DNA of 64,000 bases. Origin: Aldehydirespirator sp965204875 (lineage in GTDB: Bacteria; Actinomycetota; Acidimicrobiia; Acidimicrobiales; Aldehydirespiratoraceae). The notes under the pieces were generated by a model. The model did not search any database and was not told the DNA's origin. It saw only the letters and a list, made by a program, of their open reading frames with translations. The stretch's first letter is position 1; the number at the start of each line of letters is the position of its first letter. Positions 35,413-42,845 of the stretch are shown in pieces. The stretch covers positions 1,364,001-1,428,000 of the forward strand of contig OZ242020.1 of the NCBI GenBank assembly GCA_965204875.1. The letters are read 5' to 3'. The translations under genes were made by a program, and so were the position numbers.

Positions 35413-36200
35413 GCGGCGGTCACGGGGCCGGGGCCACGATGAGGCTGAGGCTGCGCATCTGGCGCCAGGACGGGCCGGACTCGCCTGGTTCGTTCGTGAA
35501 GGTGGACGCCTACGACATCCCCGCCGACGCATCGTTCCTGGAGATGCTCGACATCGTCAACGAGCGTCTGATCGACGACGACAGAGAGCCCATCGCCTTC
35601 GCCCACGACTGTCGCGAGGGCATCTGCGGCACCTGCGGCGTGATGATCAACGGCCGGCCCCACGGCCCCTCCAGGGCCACCGCCACCTGCCAGCTGCACA
35701 TGCGCAAGTTCAACGACGGCGACGAGATCGTCATCGAGCCGTTCCGGGCCGCGTCGTTCCCCGTGGTGAGGGACTTGATGGTGGACAGGCGGGCCTTCGA
35801 CCGGATCATCGAGTCCGGCGGCTACATCTCGGCGCCGACGGGCGCGGCCCCGGACGCCAACGAGATCCCGGTGCCCAAGGACGCAGCCGATTTCGCCATG
35901 GACGCGGCGGCCTGCATCGGCTGCGGGGCGTGTGTGGCGGCCTGTCCCAACTCGGCGGCGCAACTGTTCACCGCGGCCAAGCTGGGCCATCTCAACGTGC
36001 TGCCCCAGGGCCAGCCGGAGCGGTGGCGGCGGGCCGAGGCGATGGTGGAGACCATGGAGTCTTTCTTCGGGTCGTGCACCAACCACGGTGAGTGCCACGA
36101 GGCTTGCCCCAAGGAAATCAGCCTCGACTTCATCGCCGTGCTCAATCGCGACTACCTCAAGGCCAAAGTGAAGAACCGTCGCCTCGCCTCCCAGATCTAG
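35409..36200 (+). CDS. sdhB: Succinate dehydrogenase iron-sulfur subunit
   Basis: 263 residues from a GTG overlapping the sdhA stop. The plant-type [2Fe-2S] site is CREGICGTCGVMING. The C-terminal [4Fe-4S]/[3Fe-4S] sites are CIGCGACVAACPNS and CTNHGECHEACP. It relays electrons from SdhA to SdhC. Confidence 0.97.
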
Positions 36201-36224
36201 CAGGGTGCCGGCAGGGACGATCGG

Positions 36225-37157
36225 TTGAGCGGGAGCGAGGCTGGCCGGGGTTGGGGTCGGCGTCTGGTGATCGGGGTGGCGCGGGGCGCGGCCATGGGCT
36301 GCGCGGACGTGGTTCCGGGAGTGTCGGGCGGCACCATCGCGGTGGCGCTGGGGATCTACGAGCGGCTCCTCGAGGCGGTGCGCGGCCTTGCGGGGGCACT
36401 CGGGGCACTGTTGCGGGGCGGCGGGCGCGTCGCGGCACGGCGGCTGGCAGGGGTGGACTGGTGGCTGACCGTGCCGCTGCTTGCCGGGATCCTGGGCGCG
36501 GTGCTGCTGCTGGCTTCTGTGATCGAGACCCTGCTCGAGGAACATCCCGAGACCATGGCGGGGCTGTTCTGCGGGCTGGTGGCCGCGTCCGCTGTGGCCG
36601 CCTGCCGGCTGTTCAGCTGGCGCCATTGGGGCCGGATCGCCGTTGCGGTCGCCTCGGCGGCAGCCACGTTCGCCCTGCTGGGCCTGCAGTCCGCGCCGGT
36701 GGCCGACCCGTCGCTGCCGGTGCTCTTCGGAGCCGGCGCGGTGGCGGTGTGCGCCATGATCCTGCCCGGGGTCAGCGGCGCCTTCCTGCTCCTCATGCTG
36801 GGCATGTACGCGGCGGTGATCACGATCGTGAACGAGTTGCGGCTGCTGGAGGCGGCGATCTTCGCACTCGGCGCGGCCACGGGCCTGGCGTTGTTCTCGT
36901 CGCTGCTGGGCTGGCTGCTGGAGCGGGCCCGTGACACGGTGATGGCGGTGCTGGTGGGGCTGATGGCGGGGTCGCTGCGGGTGCTGTGGCCGTGGCCCGA
37001 CGGCGTGGGGGTCATCAGCGGCCACAACGGCGAGACCGTCTCGGGCAGCGACCTGGCCTGGCCGTCCGCCGCCCAGTGGCCGGCGCCCACGATGGCCGCG
37101 GCCGCCGGCTTCGCCGCCGTGCTCGTGCTCGTCCTCGCCACCGCTGCGAGGGAGTAG
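36225..37157 (+). CDS. DUF368 (PopT-type) polyprenyl-phosphate transporter
   Basis: 310 residues from a TTG, 24 nt after sdhB. About eight membrane segments. The family motif ARGAAMGCADVVPGVSGGTIAV near the N-terminus and its internal second copy MILPGVSGAFLLLMLGMY mark a DUF368 protein. The family has been shown to recycle undecaprenyl phosphate across the membrane for cell-wall synthesis. Co-directional with sdhCAB, probably by proximity only. Confidence 0.88.
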   Translation: MSGSEAGRGWGRRLVIGVARGAAMGCADVVPGVSGGTIAVALGIYERLLEAVRGLAGALGALLRGGGRVAARRLAGVDWWLTVPLLAGILGAVLLLASVIETLLEEHPETMAGLFCGLVAASAVAACRLFSWRHWGRIAVAVASAAATFALLGLQSAPVADPSLPVLFGAGAVAVCAMILPGVSGAFLLLMLGMYAAVITIVNELRLLEAAIFALGAATGLALFSSLLGWLLERARDTVMAVLVGLMAGSLRVLWPWPDGVGVISGHNGETVSGSDLAWPSAAQWPAPTMAAAAGFAAVLVLVLATAARE

Positions 37158-37175
37158 CCGGCCGGGGCCGGGGGC

Positions 37176-38303
37176 TCAGGGCGCCAGGCCCGCCGCCGGG
37201 AGGTCCGCGAGGGGGACGAGTTCGGCCTCGGGGGTCTCGATGTCGCCCTCGGGGAGCATGAACCGCCAGTAGACGATGCCCGAGGACCTGCCCCCGGTGT
37301 CGAGCCAGTTGGGCGTGCCTGGGTCGGTGTGGGAGATGATCGCAGTGAAGCGTCCGCCGGCGTCGGCGGTGGTCTGGGTGCGATTGAGCGAGATGCGCCT
37401 TGAGGTGTAGTCGAGGGACTGCAGGTGCCGGTTCCACAGGCACACGTTGCCGTAACGGCACCGCGGCCAGCGGGCGCGGATCACCAGCGCCTCCCGCGGA
37501 CCTATCCGGAAGGGGGCCATGGCGTAGGACGCGTCGACGGCAGCCAAGCCCAGGTCCCCGGGCCTGCCCGGGGCCGGGAACACGTTGGGCACCCTCGAGA
37601 TCCATGAGCGGGGCTCGGCCGCGGCCTGCGGGCGCCGGTCGACTGTGAGGCCCCGAAGGAAGGTCGTCACCCGGCGGATCCCGGAGGCCACACCGGCGTC
37701 GTCGGGGCCCGGCGGCGGGGCGCCGTCGCCGTCGAGCACCTCGATGCGCATGGCGGGTACCCGCTGGGGATCCGCGGCCGCGTAGGTTGCGTCCTCGAAG
37801 TAGTGGCGGACGCTGACCGAAGCCGAGCCCTCGGGCAGGGCCAGCCAGTTGCGCTCCCGCGGCTCGCCGCCGAGGTGGACCTCGAAGCGGCCGCCGGCGT
37901 CGATGTCGATGGCGGTGTCGTTGACGATCCCCAAGACCTGGTTGCCTATCGAGCCCCAGTCGGGGCCGGACTCCACGGTGATCGACACGTAGACCGCTCC
38001 CCTGGTCTCGCCCCGCACCCGGTAGGCGTGGTCGGCCGACACCGGCGAGTCGAAGTAGACGGCATCGGGGTTGTCGCCGAGCACCTTGCGGTCGGGATCG
38101 ACGATGCGATGGAACCTGGGAGCGGCGGGATCGCGTGCGAAGAGGCCGACGAGACCCCATTGCAGGTAGTGCATGACCGCCCGGTGGGCCTCGGCCACAT
38201 CGTCGGCGGTGTGCAGGTTCCACTCCGGTGACACCCAGCGCTCGTCCACCTCGCGCAGCGTGTCGATCAGTTCGTGCAGGGCTCGCCGGGACTCGGTCTC
38301 CAT
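37176..38303 (-). CDS. DUF1214-domain protein
   Basis: 375 residues from the ATG at 38303. The C-terminal region (YTSRRISLNR, ISHTDPGTPNWLDTGG, GIVYWRFMLPEG) is the beta-rich DUF1214 domain. The helical N-terminus (METESRRALHELIDTLREVDERWVS) is common in actinobacterial members found beside steroid or aromatic catabolism genes. No enzymatic activity is established. It lies downstream of a sulfotransferase on the same strand. Confidence 0.8.
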   Translation of the reverse strand: METESRRALHELIDTLREVDERWVSPEWNLHTADDVAEAHRAVMHYLQWGLVGLFARDPAAPRFHRIVDPDRKVLGDNPDAVYFDSPVSADHAYRVRGETRGAVYVSITVESGPDWGSIGNQVLGIVNDTAIDIDAGGRFEVHLGGEPRERNWLALPEGSASVSVRHYFEDATYAAADPQRVPAMRIEVLDGDGAPPPGPDDAGVASGIRRVTTFLRGLTVDRRPQAAAEPRSWISRVPNVFPAPGRPGDLGLAAVDASYAMAPFRIGPREALVIRARWPRCRYGNVCLWNRHLQSLDYTSRRISLNRTQTTADAGGRFTAIISHTDPGTPNWLDTGGRSSGIVYWRFMLPEGDIETPEAELVPLADLPAAGLAP

Positions 38304-38399
38304 CAACTTCTCGTTCCTTGTTCCGCCTGGGCTGGACTTCGTGCTATGGGCACACAAGGCACCCCTCCAAGGCTGCTCGTGCGCCGCGCGTTCAGGGCG

Positions 38400-39686
38400 T
38401 CACCCCTCGCCGGCCACCCCGAAGCGACCTATGTAGGGGGCCGTGGCGTCTCTGAGCCCCTCGGCGGTGTAGCCCCAGTCCTCGGGGGCATAGCGATGCA
38501 CCCCGAACTTGCCCTTGGGCTTGTGGGCCAGGTAGTCGAGCACGGCCGCGGCGTGATCGGCGGTGAAGTCGCGGCACATGCGCTCGTAGGCGGCCCGCAG
38601 GGTGCTTACGGGGTCGCTCATCAGCGCCGCGAAATGCACGTCCACGAACCGGTCGTCGGGCACCGCGCCCGTGGCCCTGAGATGCACAGAGCCGTTGAGG
38701 CCGGCGGTGAAGGCGGCCACGACGCTGCCGGCCACGCGGGCCACCTCGACCTCGTCGGTGCGCAGCCACTGGATCATGGCGCTGGTGCTGGCCGTGGAGG
38801 GCATGGTCTTGGCGGGATCGCGGTGGGTCTGCACCACCCAGGCGTCGCTGAAGGCGTCGAACAGCAGGGGCAGCAACATCAGGTGCGCCGGTGTCTTGAG
38901 CACCCATTGCGTGGGGCCGGCGCCGTGCTGGAGCGCCTGGAGGAACTGCCGCTCGTAGGCGTAGTTGGTCACCGGGTCGGGCATCCAGGCGTCGAGTGAG
39001 GCGATCATGTTCCAGTGGAAGCCGCAGAAGCTGCCCTGGGTGAGGGTGACGCACTCCACCGGCAGGTCGGAGCGCAGCTCGTGCACTGCCTGGAACTCGG
39101 GCTGCACGTCGGCCCAGAACTCTTGCTCGCATTCGCTGAGCACCAGCGGCGCGGCCCCGTCACCGGTGGGGACGGGGGCCGTGCAGGAGGTGGCAAGCGG
39201 TGCGGGCGGCAGCGGGTGGAGGGCCTCGGCCGCTGTCGGGGCTCGCAGCTCGGGATCAAGTGCCAGCAGCTCGAACAGGATGGATGTGCCCGAGCGGGCC
39301 GGACCGGTGATGACGACCGGCGCGGTGACCGGCGCGTCGACGATCTCGGGGATGTCGTCGAGCGCGGCGGTGACCCGAAGCCGCGCCCGCAGCGAGCGCA
39401 ACAGCTCCTGTCTGGTCATCAGGCGCCCGACGGTGTGCATGGGGGCGGCGTCGAGCGCGGTGACGAGCGTCTCGAAGCGCTCCTGCCAGCGGGGATCGCC
39501 CAAGTTGCCCCGGGGCAGGCCGCCAACCAGCGCGGCGGCGCGGCCGAGCAGGTCGCCCGCGTCCAGCGGCACGAGGTCGCGTGGGCGCCCTCCGACGGAG
39601 TCGGCCATGAGGTTGATGCGACGCACCCAGTCGGGGCGCAGCAGCCGGTCGGCCATCGGAGCTAAGGTGGACGGCGTGAGGTCCAT
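38400..39686 (-). CDS. Sulfotransferase family protein
   Basis: 428 residues from the ATG at 39686. The PAPS 5'-phosphosulfate loop is VITGPARSGTSILFELL and the 3'-phosphate region is WVVQTHRDPAKTMPS. Proteins of this type sulfate lipids, steroids or glycans in actinobacteria and cluster with DUF1214 genes, as here. The acceptor is unknown. Divergent from the coiled-coil gene. Confidence 0.88.
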   Translation of the reverse strand: MDLTPSTLAPMADRLLRPDWVRRINLMADSVGGRPRDLVPLDAGDLLGRAAALVGGLPRGNLGDPRWQERFETLVTALDAAPMHTVGRLMTRQELLRSLRARLRVTAALDDIPEIVDAPVTAPVVITGPARSGTSILFELLALDPELRAPTAAEALHPLPPAPLATSCTAPVPTGDGAAPLVLSECEQEFWADVQPEFQAVHELRSDLPVECVTLTQGSFCGFHWNMIASLDAWMPDPVTNYAYERQFLQALQHGAGPTQWVLKTPAHLMLLPLLFDAFSDAWVVQTHRDPAKTMPSTASTSAMIQWLRTDEVEVARVAGSVVAAFTAGLNGSVHLRATGAVPDDRFVDVHFAALMSDPVSTLRAAYERMCRDFTADHAAAVLDYLAHKPKGKFGVHRYAPEDWGYTAEGLRDATAPYIGRFGVAGEG

Positions 39687-39810
39687 ACCGGCTACCAGTC
39701 TATCCGCACGCCGCGCGGCTGCTTCCAGGGACGAGGACGATGATGATGGTCTGAGTTTTTTCGTGTATGCAGGTGTTGTCGCATGCTTTCCGATGTTGTA
39801 CGCTTTCCTC

Positions 39811-40725
39811 ATGGACATTTTCTCAGCAAACACCGTGCTCATAGTGTTCGGCTCGATGTTCACCGCGATGCTCGCGGCCTTCATCGGGTTCATGTCAGCG
39901 TCGTTGCGGTCCCAGAATCGTCAAGGCGTCAAGACGCTCGAGCTCCTAGAGCGAGCCAACAAGGAGAACCGCGAGTCCAACGAGGCCACCCGCAAGGAGT
40001 TCCGCGCGGCCATGAACGAATCCCGCAAGGAGTTCCGCCAAGCCATGAGCGAATCCCGCAAGGCCAACGACGAGGCACGCAAGGAGTTCCGCCAAGCCAT
40101 GGCCGAATCCCGCAGGGCCAACGATGCCTCCCGCAAGGAGTTCCGCGCAGCACTGGACGAATCCCGCGAGGCCATCGAAGCCGTCAGCCGCGAGAACCGA
40201 GAGGCCAACGATGCCTCCCGCAAGGAGTTCCGCGCAGCACTGGACGAATCCCGCAAGGCCCACGAGAAGCTCAGGCAAGAGAGCCGAGAGGCCAACGATG
40301 CCTCCCGCAAGGAGTTCCGCGCAGCACTGGACGAATCCCGCAAGGCCATCGAAGCCGTCAGCCGCGAGAACCGAGAGGCCAACGAGAAGCTCAGGCAAGA
40401 GAGCCGAGAGGCCATCGAAGCCGTCCTCCGAGAGAACCGCAAGGCCAACGACGACGCCCGCAAGGAGTTCCGCGGGGCCAACGAGGCCTCTCGCAGGGAG
40501 TTCCGCCAAGCCATCGACAAGCTCCAGGACACCGTCGACGGGCTGAGGGCCGACGTCCACGAGCTGAAGACCGACGTCCACGGGCTCAAGCAGAGCCACA
40601 ACGACCTCAAGATCACGGTCGACCGCAACCATCAATACGTGCAGCAGCGGTTCGGTCAGGGTGTCGTGTCGCCGGCGCGACACGACACCGACGCAGCGAG
40701 CAGCGAAGCCGCCGAAGCCGCCTAG
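39811..40725 (+). CDS. Membrane-anchored long coiled-coil protein with tandem repeats
   Basis: 304 residues from the ATG at 39811 (39793 also possible). An N-terminal transmembrane helix (VLIVFGSMFTAMLAAFIGFM) is followed by ~210 residues of charged coiled coil made of related 11- and 22-residue units such as ANDASRKEFRAALDESRKA, several nearly identical in DNA. A second short coiled coil (VDGLRADVHELKTDVHGLK) and an acidic tail follow. It shares TM-KTxELIExSxxENR architecture with the gene at 20731. Function unknown; a scaffold or secretion-associated role is possible. Confidence 0.75.
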   Translation: MDIFSANTVLIVFGSMFTAMLAAFIGFMSASLRSQNRQGVKTLELLERANKENRESNEATRKEFRAAMNESRKEFRQAMSESRKANDEARKEFRQAMAESRRANDASRKEFRAALDESREAIEAVSRENREANDASRKEFRAALDESRKAHEKLRQESREANDASRKEFRAALDESRKAIEAVSRENREANEKLRQESREAIEAVLRENRKANDDARKEFRGANEASRREFRQAIDKLQDTVDGLRADVHELKTDVHGLKQSHNDLKITVDRNHQYVQQRFGQGVVSPARHDTDAASSEAAEAA

Positions 40726-40756
40726 GCAGACTGCCGGTCCCGCCATGGCGCAGCCG

Positions 40757-40880
40757 GCACGGGGCACACCGACACCGCGAGCAGCCGTCGCCTTGTCCGG
40801 CGGGCGCAGCATCGCGGCCCGCACAGCCGGCGCACTGAACGCTGGCACGGGGCGAGGCTGACGCCTTGTCCGGCAGGCGT
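40757..40880. repeat. Duplicated start region upstream of the EamA gene
   Basis: CGCCTTGTCCGGC(G/A)GGCG occurs at 40789 and 40862 (73 nt apart); the second copy contains the TTG start of the EamA gene. GGCACGGGGC is likewise duplicated just before each. Confidence 0.7.
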
Positions 40881-41801
40881 GGCTCGCAGCCGTGGGCGGT
40901 GGGGTCGGTGGCGCTGGCGGTGTCGCTGATCGGCACGATCGGCACGGCGTCCGAACTCGGGCCTGACTCGCTCAGCGCGGCTGCCACGGGATCGTGGCGC
41001 GCGCTGATCGGAGCGGCAGGGCTGTTGGCACTCTCGCTGATCCGCGGTCAGGCGCCCTGGCGGTATCCGATGCCGGCACGATGGGTTGCGATGGGCGGGC
41101 TGGGGGTGGCGGCCAGCCAGCTCGCGTTCTTCGAGGCGACGTCGCGCACCGGGGTGGCGGTGGGAACTCTCGTGGCCATCGGGATCGGGCCCGTGGCCGC
41201 CGGGGTGATCGACTGGCTGGCATACCGCCGGCTCCCCGGCCGGCGCTGGGCGGCCGGTGCCGGCCTGGCGCTGGGCGGGGTGGTGTTGCTCTCGGGCGGT
41301 GGCGCCTATGTGGTGTGGAGCGGCGTGGGTTTCGGGGTGGTGGCGGGCTGCGGCATACCGTGCCAGGGGTTCGCGGCGCAGCGGCTGATGCGGGATCGCC
41401 CGGTGCTGCCCGCGATGGCCACGGTTCTGGCGGCGGGCTCTCTCCTGCTGCTGCCGATCGCGCTGGCCTCTGCCGGCACAGCCTTCGGGTCGGTTGCGCC
41501 GGCGGTGACGGTCGCCTATCTCGGTCTGGTGACGATCACGCTGGCGCACGCGCTCTGGGGGGCCGGGCTGAAGCGTCTCAGCTTGAGTGTCGCCGTTGTC
41601 GTGGGATTGCTGGAGCCGGCGGTGGCATCGACGCTGGCCGTGACGGTGCTCGAGGAGCCCGTCACCGCCGCTCTGGCAGCCGGCGTCTCTCTGGTGATCG
41701 CCGGCGTCGCGGCGTCGTCGCTCGGCTCCGGGGCCCGCACCGGTGCCGCTGACGCCTCACCGGATCGGCCCCGTCGCGTGACTGAGCGACCGAGCGGGTA
41801 G
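40866..41801 (+). CDS. EamA/DMT-superfamily transporter
   Basis: 311 residues from a TTG. Ten hydrophobic segments in two EamA halves (WRALIGAAGLLALSL, FFEATSRTGVAVGTLVAIGIGP; then VGLLEPAVASTLAVTVLEEPVTAALAAG). Members export metabolites such as amino acids; the substrate is unknown. The start codon lies in the second copy of a duplicated segment. Confidence 0.87.
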   Translation: MSGRRGSQPWAVGSVALAVSLIGTIGTASELGPDSLSAAATGSWRALIGAAGLLALSLIRGQAPWRYPMPARWVAMGGLGVAASQLAFFEATSRTGVAVGTLVAIGIGPVAAGVIDWLAYRRLPGRRWAAGAGLALGGVVLLSGGGAYVVWSGVGFGVVAGCGIPCQGFAAQRLMRDRPVLPAMATVLAAGSLLLLPIALASAGTAFGSVAPAVTVAYLGLVTITLAHALWGAGLKRLSLSVAVVVGLLEPAVASTLAVTVLEEPVTAALAAGVSLVIAGVAASSLGSGARTGAADASPDRPRRVTERPSG

Positions 41802-42015
41802 GGGGACCCTACCCGGCGACAGCAATGCCGAAGCCGCTTTGACCCACACAACCCTGCATGCCTTCCGAGCACTGCCGTGGACACGGATGACCTGCGTTGC
41901 TCGGGGCATGGGCTGCGACGGGCTCATGTCGAGAACGTTGACGGGCTATCGTCAACCGAGTTCAATCAGCTCGGCGAATCGGTGGCCGTGCCGAGAGGCT
42001 GCGGCACTAGAGGGG

Positions 42016-42603
42016 GTGCTCCTGCTGTCATCGCGGCGCGAGGAGGTCGTTCGCATCCTGCGAGCCAAGGGCCTTCGCAGACTCGACGAGCGGATCAGGC
42101 TCGCGTCAGGGGCGTGGTCCCGTGACTTCGTCGACGGCAAGGAGGCTCTGGCCGAGTGGCGCGACCTGCGAACGGCGTGCGAGGTGATCGTCGAGACCGT
42201 CACCGGCGACGGTCACCACTTCGACGCGGTCGGCGGACTCACCATGGGCGCCGACGCTCTAGCGGTGGGGATCGCGGCGGTCAGTGACCGCCGCTGGTTC
42301 TTCGTGCGCAAGGAGCCCAAGCAGCGAGGCACGAACCGGTGGGTCGAGGGGGCACGGATCGGCTCCGGCGACCGGATCCTGCTAGTGGACGACATCGTGA
42401 CGACGGGCGGGTCGATCCTCACCGCGCTCGACGTCATCGGTCGGACCGGCGCATGCACCGTGGCCGCGGCGACGCTGGTGGATCGGGGCGACATGGCCCG
42501 GCCCAGGTTCGAGCAGCAGGGCATCGCCTACTACCCGGTCACCACCTACGAGTCACTGGGAATTGACCCGGTCGAGTTCCACCAGCCAACCGGCGACCGC
42601 TGA
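42016..42603 (+). CDS. Orotate-phosphoribosyltransferase-like protein
   Basis: 195 residues from the GTG at 42016, with AGGGG just upstream. The PRPP-binding motif ILLVDDIVTTGGSI and the FFVRKEPKQRG loop match type I phosphoribosyltransferases of the PyrE group; FDAVGGLTMGADALA is also PyrE-like. No other pyrimidine genes are near, so it could act on another base. The 214-nt gap upstream (41802-42015) has an open frame without family-like sequence. Confidence 0.8.
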   Translation: MLLLSSRREEVVRILRAKGLRRLDERIRLASGAWSRDFVDGKEALAEWRDLRTACEVIVETVTGDGHHFDAVGGLTMGADALAVGIAAVSDRRWFFVRKEPKQRGTNRWVEGARIGSGDRILLVDDIVTTGGSILTALDVIGRTGACTVAAATLVDRGDMARPRFEQQGIAYYPVTTYESLGIDPVEFHQPTGDR

Positions 42604-42672
42604 CAACCCCCGACCAACGGCGACCCAGCAAGGCCACAACCCAATGGACGAAGCCCGGGAGGGTTGGGGGTT

Positions 42673-42845
42673 TCGGCGAATCGGACCATGCCGGTGGACG
42701 GCGCCCCGGCGTTCAAGGAGAGCGCCCGATGTCGGGCACCGTCCTGCCACATGGCCGGCACCATATCCCTGGCCCGGTCAGAGGCGTTGAAACCGCCGAG
42801 GTCGGGCGCCCTTAGGGCTCGGTGAATCGGATCATGCCGGTGGAC
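42673..42845 (-). repeat. Duplicated 3' end of the surface-protein gene
   Basis: The last coding bases, GTCCACCGGCATGATCCGAT in coding sense (42845-42819), recur with 2-3 mismatches at 42699-42673, 146 nt downstream of the real end. The copy could encode STGMVRFAE. The 208-nt gap 42604-42811 holds nothing else recognisable. Confidence 0.65.
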
